The notes beneath the pieces were generated by a model. It was not told the origin of the DNA. It saw only the letters and a list, made by a program, of their open reading frames with translations, and ran no database searches. This document shows positions 1-5,881 of a stretch of DNA of 7,891 bases, piece after piece (position 1 is the first letter of the stretch; each line of letters starts with the position of its first letter). A program made the translations under genes and the position numbers. This DNA comes from an uncultured Collinsella sp. Its GTDB lineage: Bacteria > Actinomycetota > Coriobacteriia > Coriobacteriales > Coriobacteriaceae. The stretch is taken from NCBI GenBank assembly GCA_958437495.1, contig CAUBOH010000036.1, positions 1-7,891 on the forward strand, in the 5' to 3' direction.

Positions 1-302
1 AACTTGTGGCCGCACTTCTTGCAGACGCGCAGCTTGTTCTTGCCGTCCTTCTCGTGACCGACGCGGGTAACCTTACCGCACTCGGGGCAAACGAGATTGA
101 CGTTGGAGGCGTCGATGGGAGCCTCCTGCGAAACGATGCCGCCCTGCTGGTTGGCAGCGTTGGGCTTGACGGCCTTCTTGACGACCGAAACGCCCTCGAC
201 AACGACCTTGTTCTCGGCAGGGAGAGCACGCAGGACAACGCCCTGCTTGCCGCGATCCTTACCGGAAAGAACCTGGACCTTATCGCCCTTCTTGATATAC
301 AT
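1..302 (-). CDS. rplX: 50S ribosomal protein L24 (C-terminally truncated by window edge)
   Basis: L24 is an early-assembly protein that binds the 5' part of 23S rRNA and helps initiate folding of the large subunit. The frame starts MYIKKGDKVQVLSGKDRGKQ, which is the KOW motif of the family (residues 1-28). One hundred codons are visible before the window ends. Cysteines at 72, 75, 94 and 97 (CPEC and CKKC) form a zinc-ribbon-like pair, as in the four-cysteine L24 versions of many Gram-positives. The ATG at 302-300 follows an AGGGGAG Shine-Dalgarno about 5 nt upstream. The gene lies 13 nt after rplN, its usual partner in spc operons. The stop codon is outside the window, with only a few residues probably missing. 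Confidence 0.97.
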   Translation of the reverse strand, partial: MYIKKGDKVQVLSGKDRGKQGVVLRALPAENKVVVEGVSVVKKAVKPNAANQQGGIVSQEAPIDASNVNLVCPECGKVTRVGHEKDGKNKLRVCKKCGHK

Positions 303-315
303 ATATCTCCCCTAA

Positions 316-684
316 CTACAGGGTCTCGGGAGCGAGCGAGACGATCTTCATGTACTTCTTGTCACGAAGCTCGCGAGCGACGGGCCCGAAAATACGGGTG
401 CCGACAGGCGAACCATCGTTGTTGACGACAACGCAAGCGTTCTCGTCAAAGCGAATGTAGGAGCCATCCTTGCGGCGGATCTCCTTAACGGTGCGAACGA
501 CGACGCAACGGACAACGTCCTTCTTCTTGACGTTAGCGCCAGGGGTAGCCTCCTGGACAGCACCGATGAACATATCGCCGATGCCTGCATAACGACGCTT
601 GGAACCGCCAAGCACCTTGATGCAGCGAATCTTGCGAGCGCCGGAGTTGTCGGCGACGTTCAGCATGGTTTGCATCTGAATCAT
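316..684 (-). CDS. rplN: 50S ribosomal protein L14
   Basis: L14 is a large-subunit protein at the subunit interface. It contributes to the bridge with 16S rRNA and, in known ribosomes, contacts L19. The 122-residue product has the usual family length and starts MIQMQTMLNVADNSGA. It carries the signature stretch FDENACVVVN (79-88) and GTRIFGPVARELR (95-107). The ATG is preceded by GGAGG about 10 nt upstream, and the stop is TAG. rplN is the first gene of the E. coli spc operon. Here it follows rpsQ on the same strand but across an unusually long, structured 118-nt gap, so it may be expressed partly independently. Confidence 0.99.
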   Translation of the reverse strand: MIQMQTMLNVADNSGARKIRCIKVLGGSKRRYAGIGDMFIGAVQEATPGANVKKKDVVRCVVVRTVKEIRRKDGSYIRFDENACVVVNNDGSPVGTRIFGPVARELRDKKYMKIVSLAPETL

Positions 685-802
685 GGTAGATGTTCCTCCG
701 AACTAAGAACCGAAGAGAGGTGCGCAGCCTTTACGCGGCCCGTGGTATGCAAGCCAGGCATACGCACATCTTCGGAAACGTACAAGTCGTAAGAGCGACT
801 GC
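685..802 (-). promoter_or_regulatory. Structured intergenic region between rpsQ and rplN
   Basis: This 118-nt gap sits in an otherwise compact array and contains several inverted repeats. Just after the rpsQ stop, AGTCG (796-800 on the minus transcript) can pair with CGACT (785-789) around a 6-nt loop. Further downstream, CCGAAGA (769-775) pairs with TCTTCGG (710-716). Inside that, GTGCG (763-767) pairs with CGCAC (720-724), with a 1x3 internal loop between the two helices. Enclosed within is TATGC/GCATA (758-762 with 746-750, 7-nt loop). No U-tract follows, so an intrinsic terminator is unlikely. The position equals the S10/spc operon boundary of E. coli. A cis-regulatory, processing or ribosomal-protein-binding RNA is possible but is inferred only from pairing. 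Confidence 0.5.
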
Positions 803-1063
803 TTATTTAGCGCGCTCGACGACCTCGATGAGGCGCCAACGCTTCATCTTGGACATAGGACGGGTCTCCATAACGCGGACGGTGTCGCCCACGCCAGCCG
901 TGCACTCCTCGTCGTGAGCATGCAGCTTCTTGGAGCTGGTCATCATCTTGCCGTACTTGGGGTGACGCTTGCGCTCGGTGACGGTGACAACGATGGTCTT
1001 GGCACCGGAGACGGAGGTAACGACACCCGTACGGACCTTACGCGAGTTACGCGAATCAGTCAT
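803..1063 (-). CDS. rpsQ: 30S ribosomal protein S17
   Basis: S17 is a small OB-fold protein that binds 16S rRNA early in 30S assembly. The 86-residue length is typical. Family features are visible in order: RKVRTGVVTSVSGAKTIVVTV (8-28), then the RHPKYGK segment (33-39), SSKKLHAHDE (43-52) and GDTVRVMETRPMSKMKRW (59-76). The ATG is preceded by AGGAGAG at good spacing, and the stop is TAA. It follows rpmC by 16 nt, the usual L29-S17 order. It is the last gene before the 118-nt structured gap. Confidence 0.99.
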   Translation of the reverse strand: MTDSRNSRKVRTGVVTSVSGAKTIVVTVTERKRHPKYGKMMTSSKKLHAHDEECTAGVGDTVRVMETRPMSKMKRWRLIEVVERAK

Positions 1064-1079
1064 GTTCTCTCCTTAGGTC

Positions 1080-1295
1080 CTACTCGGCGACAGCGGACTT
1101 CTCCGCTGCGATCTCGCGGGCGCGCTGCTCCGTGAGGACGCGAGCGATGTCCTTCTTCACGGTGTTGACGCGAGCGGTGTTGTCCAGCTGGCTGGTGGCC
1201 ATCTGGAAACGAAGGTTAAAGAGCTCGGCGCGCATTTCCTTCAGCTTCTCAACGAGCTGAGCGTCCGAGAGCTCACGAATCTCTGCGGGCTTCAT
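1080..1295 (-). CDS. rpmC: 50S ribosomal protein L29
   Basis: L29 is a small helical large-subunit protein near the polypeptide exit tunnel, beside L23, in the area used as a docking site by trigger factor and SRP. The 71-residue product starts MKPAEIRELSDAQLVEKLKEMRAELFNLRFQMATSQLDN, containing the characteristic LFNLRFQ.A..QL motif (25-37). Its ATG overlaps the rplP stop by one base (TAATG). An AGGAGG lies about 7-8 nt upstream, inside the end of rplP, which fits translational coupling. The C-terminus (EIAAEKSAVAE) extends slightly past the minimal family length. Confidence 0.98.
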   Translation of the reverse strand: MKPAEIRELSDAQLVEKLKEMRAELFNLRFQMATSQLDNTARVNTVKKDIARVLTEQRAREIAAEKSAVAE

Positions 1296-1798
1296 TAGTT
1301 CTCCTCCTTGGCGGCGGCGGCGTCCTCAGCAGCCCACTTGGCCTCGAGAGCGGCCTCCTCAGCCATTTCCTTCTCGATGCGCTGCTCAGCGTTCTTAGCA
1401 ACCACAATCTTGGTCTTGATGGGGAGCTTGTGCTGGGCAAGACGCAGAGCCTCGCGAGCGACCTCCTCGGGAACACCCTTGACCTCGAACATGATGCGGC
1501 CGGGCTTGACGACGGCCACCCACTCCTCGGGGTTACCCTTACCAGAACCCATGCGAGTCTCGGCAGGCTTCTTGGTGATGGGCTTATCGGGGAAGATCGT
1601 GATGTAGACACGACCGCCACGCTTCATGTAGCGGGTCATGGCAATACGAGCGGCCTCGATCTGACGGTTGGTGATCCAATGGGCCTCGAGAGCCTGGATA
1701 CCAAACTCGCCGAAATGCAGCTCGGTATTACCCTTGGCCTGGCCCTTCATGGAGCCACGCTGCACCTTGCGGTGAAGAATACGCTTAGGGGCAAGCAC
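1295..1798 (-). CDS. rplP: 50S ribosomal protein L16 with acidic C-terminal extension
   Basis: L16 organises the A-site region of 23S rRNA and is needed for peptidyl-transferase activity and late 50S maturation. The conserved core runs from MLAPKRILHRKVQRG to the LRLAQHKLPIKTK segment (118-130). Family L16 proteins usually stop about there, at 135-145 residues. This one is 167 residues, with a roughly 32-residue Ala/Glu-rich tail (about 136-167) predicted to be helical. The start is GTG at 1798-1796, preceded by AGGAGG about 8 nt upstream. The GTG shares its first base with the TAG stop of rpsC, and the L16 stop overlaps the rpmC start, so the three genes look translationally coupled. Confidence 0.98.
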   Translation of the reverse strand: MLAPKRILHRKVQRGSMKGQAKGNTELHFGEFGIQALEAHWITNRQIEAARIAMTRYMKRGGRVYITIFPDKPITKKPAETRMGSGKGNPEEWVAVVKPGRIMFEVKGVPEEVAREALRLAQHKLPIKTKIVVAKNAEQRIEKEMAEEAALEAKWAAEDAAAAKEEN

Positions 1799-2508
1799 TA
1801 CTGACCCCTCCTCTCGGAGTTACGACGACGAGGACGGGAAGAGCCCTCGAGTGCAGGGTTGGGAACGGGCTGGCCCGGGAGCTTCTCGCCCAGGTAGATC
1901 CAGACCTTCACGCCGCAAGCGCCCATAGTGGTGCTGGCGACAGCCGTGCCGTAGTCGATCTTGGCACGGAGGGTGTGCAGAGGCACGCGACCCTCACGGT
2001 ACCACTCACGACGGCCCATCTCGGCACCGCCGAGACGACCGGAGCACTGGATACGGATGCCCTTAGCGCCGGCCTTGCGGGCGGACTGGACAGCCTTGCG
2101 CATAGCGCGACGGAAGGCAACGCGGCCCTCGAGCTGCTCAGCGATGGACTGAGCAACAAGGTTGGCGTCGAGCTCGGGGCGCTTGATCTCGACAACGTCG
2201 ACGGAGAGCTGGCCCTTGGAGACGCCAGCGACCTTCTCGAGCTCGGTGCGGAGGGTATCGATCTCGGCACCCTTCTTACCGATGACAACGCCGGGGCGAG
2301 CGGTGAGGATGATGACCTTCACCTTGTCGCCAGCGCGCTCGATCTCGACGCGGGAGACAGCTGCGCGGGAAAGACGCTTCTCGAGGTACTTGCGGATCTC
2401 GAGATCGTTACCGAGGGTCTTAGCGTAATCCTTCTCTGCGAACCAGCGGGAGCGCCAGTTCTCGGTAATGCCAAGACGGAAGCCGGTGGGGTAGACTTTC
2501 TGACCCAT
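1798..2508 (-). CDS. rpsC: 30S ribosomal protein S3
   Basis: S3 is a head protein of the 30S subunit at the mRNA entry channel, where it takes part in mRNA helicase activity. The 236-residue product starts MGQKVYPTGFRLGITENW, as expected. It has an N-terminal KH type II domain with the GKKG loop at 77-80 (PGVVIGKKGAEI). The C-terminal S3 domain includes SGRLGGAEMGRREWYREGRV (156-175) and the LRAKIDYG motif (180-187). The tail after 213 is basic and low in complexity (SSRPRRRNSERRGQ). AGGAGG is 11 nt before the ATG, inside the end of rplV. The gene lies 6 nt after rplV and overlaps rplP by one base. Confidence 0.99.
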   Translation of the reverse strand: MGQKVYPTGFRLGITENWRSRWFAEKDYAKTLGNDLEIRKYLEKRLSRAAVSRVEIERAGDKVKVIILTARPGVVIGKKGAEIDTLRTELEKVAGVSKGQLSVDVVEIKRPELDANLVAQSIAEQLEGRVAFRRAMRKAVQSARKAGAKGIRIQCSGRLGGAEMGRREWYREGRVPLHTLRAKIDYGTAVASTTMGACGVKVWIYLGEKLPGQPVPNPALEGSSRPRRRNSERRGQ

Positions 2509-2514
2509 ACAGCT

Positions 2515-2886
2515 TTACGCCTCCTTTCGAGGAGCAACGACGACGGTGATGTGGGAAGTACGCTTCAGAATGCGAGAAGCGGAACCCTTGGCGCGGGGAC
2601 GGATGCGCTTAAGCGTCGGACCCTCGTCAACATAGGCAGCGGCGACAACCAGGTTGTCGGCACGCAGACCGTTGTTGTTCTCGGCGTTCGCAACGGCGGA
2701 ACGGAGAACCTTCTCGACATCCACGGCGACGGCGCGGTCGCAGAAGTGGAGGATGTCGAAGGCCTGAGCGACAGGCTTGCGGCGGATCAGATCGACCACC
2801 AGGCGGGCCTTGCTGGGGGAAACACGCACGTACTTAGCGACGGCGCGAACCTCGGTGGCCTCAGTTTCAATAGACTTAGTTGCCAT
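2515..2886 (-). CDS. rplV: 50S ribosomal protein L22
   Basis: L22 binds 23S rRNA, and its long beta-hairpin lines the nascent-peptide exit tunnel near the macrolide site. The 123-residue product has the signature YVRVSPSKARLVVDLIRRKPV (19-39), NAENN (68-72) and the hairpin region DEGPTLKRIRPRAKGSASRI (87-106). About a dozen residues (MATKSIETEATE) precede the usual family start. The chosen ATG has AGGGGG about 10 nt upstream, and no better internal start is seen. rplV lies 14 nt downstream of rpsS and 6 nt upstream of rpsC, the normal S10-operon order. The stop is TAA. Confidence 0.98.
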   Translation of the reverse strand: MATKSIETEATEVRAVAKYVRVSPSKARLVVDLIRRKPVAQAFDILHFCDRAVAVDVEKVLRSAVANAENNNGLRADNLVVAAAYVDEGPTLKRIRPRAKGSASRILKRTSHITVVVAPRKEA

Positions 2887-2900
2887 TTACGGTTAACCCC

Positions 2901-3161
2901 CTATTTGGCCTTGTGGCCACGGAACGTACGAGTCGGCGCGAACTCGCCGAGCTTGTGACCAACCATGGACTCGGTAACATACACGGGCACATGCTTGCGG
3001 CCGTCGTGGACGGCGATGGTGTGACCAACCATCTCGGGGAAGATGGTGGACGCGCGGGACCAGGTCTTCACGACGTCCTTCTTGCCAGCCTCGTTCATCG
3101 CGGTGATACGCGAGAGAAGGCGAGTCTCCACGAACGGGCCCTTTTTGAGACTTCTGCTCAT
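2901..3161 (-). CDS. rpsS: 30S ribosomal protein S19
   Basis: S19 lies in the head of the 30S subunit, forms a tight pair with S13 and contacts the A-site tRNA region and the intersubunit bridge. The 86-residue product starts MSRSLKKGPF. It has the family signature through TWSRASTIFPEMVGHTIAVH (33-52), DGRKHVPVYVTESMVGHKLG (53-72) and EFAPTRTFRGH (73-83). It lacks a few of the basic C-terminal residues seen in longer homologues. AGGAG is 9 nt upstream of the ATG, and the stop is TAG. It lies 32 nt after rplB. Confidence 0.99.
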   Translation of the reverse strand: MSRSLKKGPFVETRLLSRITAMNEAGKKDVVKTWSRASTIFPEMVGHTIAVHDGRKHVPVYVTESMVGHKLGEFAPTRTFRGHKAK

Positions 3162-3193
3162 AAGTGCTTTCTCCTAAAACTCGGTATCCGAAA

Positions 3194-4024
3194 TTACTTC
3201 TTACGGCGACGAATGATGTGCTGGTTCGAGACCTTCTTCTTCTTGCGCGTACGAAGGCCCTTCGTCGGCTTACCCCAGGGGGTAACGGAGGGACGACCAG
3301 AGGTGTGGTTCTTGCCCTCGCCACCGCCGTGCGGGTGGTCGACAGGGTTCATGACGGTACCGCGGACGGTCGGGCGCACGTTCATGTGACGCTTACGGCC
3401 GGCCTTGCCGATGACGATGTTGGAGTGATCGGCGTTGCCGACCTCACCGACGGTGGCGCGGCAGGTAACGAGGATGCGGCGCATCTCGGAGGAAGGCATA
3501 CGGACGATAGCGTACTTGCCCTCCTTACCCATCAGCTGGCAGGAGTTACCGGCGGAACGAGCGATAGCAGCGCCCTTGCCCGGCTGGAACTCGACGGCGT
3601 GGATGAGCGTACCGACAGGGATGTCGGCGAGGGGCAGAGCGTTGCCCGGCTTGATGTCGGCGTCAGAACCGGACATGATGGTCTGACCGACCTCGAGGCC
3701 CTTGGGGGCCAGGATGTAGCGCTTCTCACCGTCAGCATAGTGCAGCAGAGCGATGCGAGCGGAACGGTTCGGATCGTACTCGATCGTGGCAACCTTGGCG
3801 GGCACGCCGTCCTTGTTGCGCTTGAAGTCGATCACGCGGTAACGACGCTTCACGCCGCCGCCCTGGTGGCGGGTGGTGATGCGGCCGTTGTTGTTACGAC
3901 CGGCCTTCTTGGGCAGGGGCTCGAGAAGAGACTTCTCGGGCTTGGTGCAGGTGATCTCGGAGAAGTCGGAGATCGTCTGCCAACGCCTACCAGCGGAGGT
4001 CGGCTTAAGGTGCTTTACAGCCAT
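3194..4024 (-). CDS. rplB: 50S ribosomal protein L2
   Basis: L2 is one of the most conserved large-subunit proteins. It is needed for subunit association and is placed near the peptidyl-transferase centre. The ATG at 4024-4022 gives 276 residues starting MAVKHLKPTSAGRRWQTISD, the normal length and N-terminus. A GAAAGGG Shine-Dalgarno sits 7 nt upstream. The N-terminal RNA-binding domain includes TTRHQGGGVKRRYRVIDFKR (50-69). The C-terminal signature VDHPHGGGEGK (228-238) contains His230, equivalent to the conserved His229 of E. coli. The tail is strongly basic (IRRRKK). The frame stays open for 48 more codons upstream, but that stretch has no L2 similarity and covers the structured gap, so it was rejected as coding. 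Confidence 0.99.
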   Translation of the reverse strand: MAVKHLKPTSAGRRWQTISDFSEITCTKPEKSLLEPLPKKAGRNNNGRITTRHQGGGVKRRYRVIDFKRNKDGVPAKVATIEYDPNRSARIALLHYADGEKRYILAPKGLEVGQTIMSGSDADIKPGNALPLADIPVGTLIHAVEFQPGKGAAIARSAGNSCQLMGKEGKYAIVRMPSSEMRRILVTCRATVGEVGNADHSNIVIGKAGRKRHMNVRPTVRGTVMNPVDHPHGGGEGKNHTSGRPSVTPWGKPTKGLRTRKKKKVSNQHIIRRRKK

Positions 4025-4104
4025 TACAATCCCTTTCAATAGGAATCCGTTAGCCATCGCAGACAGGGATTCGAGGTTCTGCCTCGGGTGCGATGACACC
4101 GGAC

Positions 4105-4130
4105 GTATACACGGTTCCGGGCGTGTCCAT
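4105..4130 (-). repeat. 26-nt intergenic element, copy A (upstream of rplB)
   Basis: This stretch matches 5970-5995 in the same orientation at 23 of 26 positions. The shared blocks, read on the plus strand, are GTATACACGG, then a variable 4-nt centre, then GGGCGT, one variable base, and TCCAT. On the minus transcript it forms ACACG-(8 nt)-CGTGT. It ends 80 nt before the rplB start and directly follows a TATAAA box. A regulator-binding site, a promoter core or a small RNA hairpin are all possible. Confidence 0.6.
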
Positions 4131-4148
4131 TTTATACGCCCAAAACCT

Positions 4149-4186
4149 TGAGCTCTCGCCTCCCCCATTTGGGAGGCATGAGCTCA
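4149..4186 (-). terminator. Long hairpin downstream of rplW (attenuator or processing signal?)
   Basis: On the minus transcript TGAGCTC (4180-4186) pairs with GAGCTCA (4149-4155), then there is a 2x2 internal loop, then GCCTCCC (4171-4177) pairs with GGGAGGC (4158-4164) around a 6-nt loop. This makes 14 base pairs in all. It begins 18 nt after the rplW stop. Only a short T-run (AAGGTTTT) follows, so it is not a textbook intrinsic terminator. It could be a partial attenuator, a pause site, an RNase III-type processing site or a stabilising structure. The hairpin is directly visible; the function is inferred. Confidence 0.45.
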
Positions 4187-4203
4187 CTCAACAGCAGCGA
4201 GTC

Positions 4204-4491
4204 TTAGGCCTGATTGCCAAAGACCTCGATGGTGTCGCCCTCGGCCAGCGTGACGATGGCCTTCTTCCAAGAACGGGTCTTGCCGGCGACATAGCGCACG
4301 CGCTTGGTCTTGGGCTTGACCGTCAGGGTGTTCACGCGAACGACCTTGACGCCGAAGATCTCCTCGACAGCGTCCTTGATCTGATACTTGTTAGCATCCT
4401 TGGCGACCTCGAACGTGTACTTGTTCAGCTCCATGCCGGAGAAGGAACGCTCGGACACGATCGGACGGATGATGATCTCGTGGGCGGTCAT
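4204..4491 (-). CDS. rplW: 50S ribosomal protein L23
   Basis: L23 sits at the mouth of the exit tunnel and is the main docking site for trigger factor and SRP. The 95-residue product is typical. It has the IIRPIVSERS motif (7-16), NKYTFEVAKDANKYQIKDAV (23-42), VEEIFGVKVVRVNTL (42-56) and the extended-loop segment KPKTKRVRYVAGKTRSWKKA (59-78). The ATG directly follows the rplD stop (TAAATG, no gap). GGAGGT lies about 10 nt upstream inside the rplD coding end, so coupling to L4 translation is likely. The stop is followed by the structured rplW-rplB gap. Confidence 0.98.
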   Translation of the reverse strand: MTAHEIIIRPIVSERSFSGMELNKYTFEVAKDANKYQIKDAVEEIFGVKVVRVNTLTVKPKTKRVRYVAGKTRSWKKAIVTLAEGDTIEVFGNQA

Positions 4492-5118
4492 TTATGCAAG
4501 CACCTCCCCGAAGTGAGCGGCGATGTCGGCGGGCATCAGCACAGCGTTGTTGTTGACGAGATCGTAGGTGTTGGCCTCGTCGGCAGTGATGATGAACGTC
4601 TTGGGAATGTTGCGGAACGACAGGTAGGCGTTGACGTCCTCATCGCGAACGATGATGGTCAGACGCTTGCCCTCAAGGCCGAGAGCCTTGAGCATGGCGA
4701 CGGCAGCCTTGGTGGAAGGCTTCTCGAAGCCGTAGTCGTCGACGAGCACGAGCTCGCCATCGGCCAGCTTGGCGGACAGCGCGGAGCGCATAGCCAGCTT
4801 GACCTCCTTGTTGTTCATACGCTTAGCGTAAGAACGGGGCTTGGGGGCGAAGACGACGCCACCGTGACGCCACTGGGCAGCACGGATGGAACCCTGGCGG
4901 GCACGGCCGGTACCCTTCTGACGCCAAGGCTTCTTGCCGCCACCGGAAACCTCAGAGCGACCCTTAGCAGACTGGGTGCCCTGACGCCAAGAGGCCATCT
5001 GGCACTTGACGATGTGGTGCATAACGTGGATGTTCGGCTCGATGCCGTACACCTCAGCGGCGAGCTCGGCCTCGGCGACCTTCTTGCCCTCGCTGTTCTT
5101 TACTTCAAACTTTGCCAT
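4492..5118 (-). CDS. rplD: 50S ribosomal protein L4
   Basis: L4 is an early-assembly large-subunit protein whose extended loop lines the exit tunnel. In E. coli it also represses its own S10 operon at transcription and translation level. The 208-residue length fits the family. The tunnel loop is clear: GTQSAKGRSEVSGGGKKPWR (47-66) followed by QKGTGRARQGSIRAAQWRHG (67-86) and GVVFAPKPRSY (87-97). The C-terminal globular part has KALGLEGKRLTIIV and FRNIPKTFIITADEANTYDL. AAGGAG lies 9 nt before the ATG. It follows rplC by 46 nt and abuts rplW. Whether this L4 autoregulates cannot be told from the sequence. Confidence 0.98.
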   Translation of the reverse strand: MAKFEVKNSEGKKVAEAELAAEVYGIEPNIHVMHHIVKCQMASWRQGTQSAKGRSEVSGGGKKPWRQKGTGRARQGSIRAAQWRHGGVVFAPKPRSYAKRMNNKEVKLAMRSALSAKLADGELVLVDDYGFEKPSTKAAVAMLKALGLEGKRLTIIVRDEDVNAYLSFRNIPKTFIITADEANTYDLVNNNAVLMPADIAAHFGEVLA

Positions 5119-5164
5119 TTAAGTGTTCTCCTTGGTATGACGCTGGGCTAAATGGGCTGGGCCC

Positions 5165-5785
5165 TTAGGCCATACGGATGGCGACGAGACCATTCTTGGC
5201 ACCCGGGACAGCGCCCTTGACCAAGATGAGGTTCTGCTCGGCATCGATGCGGACAACGGAAAGGTTCTTGACGGTAACGCGCTCGTTACCCATGTGACCG
5301 GCCATCTTGACGCCCTTGAGGACGCGCGCAGGATAGGCGCACTGACCGATAGAACCGGGGTGACGCTGGAAGTGAGAACCATGCGTCATAGGACCGCGGC
5401 GCTGACCCCAGCGCTTGATGCGACCCTGGAAGCCCTTACCCTTGGAGGTACCGATGACGTCGACCTTCTCGACATCAGCGAAATCAGCGACGGTGACGAC
5501 CTCGCCGACCTTGTGCTCCTCGCCGTTCTCGACGCGGACCTCACGAAGGAAACGGACAGGCTCGACGCCAGCCTTGGCGAAGTGACCAGCCATGGGCTTG
5601 TTCACGTTCTTGGCCTTGATGTCGCCGAAACCGATCTGGACGGCGTCATAGCCGTCGGTTGCCTGAGTTTTAACCTGCGAGACAGCGCAGGGGCCAGCCT
5701 GGATGACCGTGACGGGAACGACGTTATCGTTCTCGTCCCAAACCTGGGTCATGCCAATCTTGCGGCCGAGAATCATGCTGATCAA
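5165..5785 (-). CDS. rplC: 50S ribosomal protein L3
   Basis: L3 is a primary 23S rRNA-binding protein that starts 50S assembly and reaches toward the peptidyl-transferase centre. The product carries ILGRKIGMTQVWDENDNVVP (5-24), TSKGKGFQGRIKRWGQRRGP (113-132), THGSHFQRHPGSIG (134-147) and MAGHMGNERVTVKN (161-174), all diagnostic. The start is uncertain. TTG at 5785 gives MISMILGRK (206 residues), matching the common family N-terminus, with GGGAT about 7-8 nt upstream. The ATG at 5776 would give MILGRK but has no Shine-Dalgarno. I prefer TTG. No rpsJ lies upstream, so rplC is the first ribosomal-protein gene of this array. A 453-nt gap separates it from the preceding gene. Confidence 0.97.
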   Translation of the reverse strand: MISMILGRKIGMTQVWDENDNVVPVTVIQAGPCAVSQVKTQATDGYDAVQIGFGDIKAKNVNKPMAGHFAKAGVEPVRFLREVRVENGEEHKVGEVVTVADFADVEKVDVIGTSKGKGFQGRIKRWGQRRGPMTHGSHFQRHPGSIGQCAYPARVLKGVKMAGHMGNERVTVKNLSVVRIDAEQNLILVKGAVPGAKNGLVAIRMA

Positions 5786-5793
5786 GATATGAT

Positions 5794-5857
5794 CCCAACT
5801 CTCGCGTGGTCTTGGGACAATGCGTACACCACCGAGCGTACGCCCCTAGAGGACCAC
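5794..5857 (-). promoter_or_regulatory. Possible alternative-pairing leader at the rplC start
   Basis: Two helices in the minus transcript compete. CCCAA (5812-5816) can pair with TTGGG (5794-5798), which covers the only Shine-Dalgarno-like bases of rplC, 8 nt before the TTG. Alternatively GTGGTC (5852-5857) pairs with GACCAC (5806-5811), which lies in the loop of the first hairpin. That helix encloses a third one, GCGTAC/GTACGC (5838-5843 with 5822-5827). Helices are 5-6 bp, so each alone is modest. The arrangement resembles a leader that could control translation initiation, but function is inferred. Confidence 0.35.
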
Positions 5858-5881
5858 TACTTACACGACGTGCTCCCCAGC

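Larger units (their letters stand above)
4055..4186 (-). promoter_or_regulatory. Multi-hairpin region between rplW and rplB
   Basis: Most of this 179-nt gap (4025-4203) can fold, which stands out against junctions of 0-46 nt around it. In transcript order: a long hairpin at 4149-4186 (listed separately); GGGCGT/ACGCCC (4136-4141 with 4119-4124); ACACG/CGTGT (4122-4126 with 4109-4113); CCGGA/TCCGG (4116-4120 with 4099-4103), with CGT/ACG stacked inside it; then CATCGCA/TGCGATG (4089-4095 with 4055-4061) enclosing CGAGG/CCTCG (4082-4086 with 4072-4076). The three central helices share bases and exclude one another. A TATAAA box (4131-4136) lies here but has no convincing -35. Role unknown; it may be an internal promoter with a leader, an RNA-processing site or an autoregulatory element acting on rplB. 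Confidence 0.5.

Noticed and set aside
745..763. Possible third copy of the 26-nt element in the rpsQ-rplN gap
   Set aside because: Only short fragments (GCATAC, CACGG) resemble it, spacing and strand differ, and no extended alignment can be made.
757..785. Promoter-like TTGTAC-17 nt-TATGCC before rplN
   Set aside because: Each box matches only three of six consensus bases, and both lie inside predicted stems. Spacing alone is not enough support.
1975..2958. Long plus-strand open frame of 327 codons
   Set aside because: It lies antisense to rpsC and rplV, whose products are unmistakable. Long opposite-strand frames are common in GC-rich coding DNA with biased codons, and its composition (Leu/Gly/Asp-rich) is a typical shadow.
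4056..4095. tRNA-like T-arm (GATTCGAG within a stem)
   Set aside because: There is no acceptor stem, D-arm or anticodon arm at the right distances. The bases are better explained by the nested hairpin.
4131..4136. TATAAA as an internal promoter for rplB
   Set aside because: It is a good -10 box, but no -35 is visible at 16-18 nt, where the long hairpin sits. Kept only as a remark within the gap, not as a promoter call.
4025..4168. Open frame extending rplB upstream by 48 codons
   Set aside because: Family L2 starts at MAVK.LKPTS with a good Shine-Dalgarno 7 nt before 4024. The extension has no resemblance to L2 and covers the hairpin-rich gap.
4093..5151. Plus-strand open frame of 352 codons opposite rplW and rplD
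   Set aside because: It is antisense to two certain ribosomal genes, has no recognisable domain, and no ribosome-binding site was noted. The same applies to the plus-strand frames at 3164-4042 and 5294-6082.
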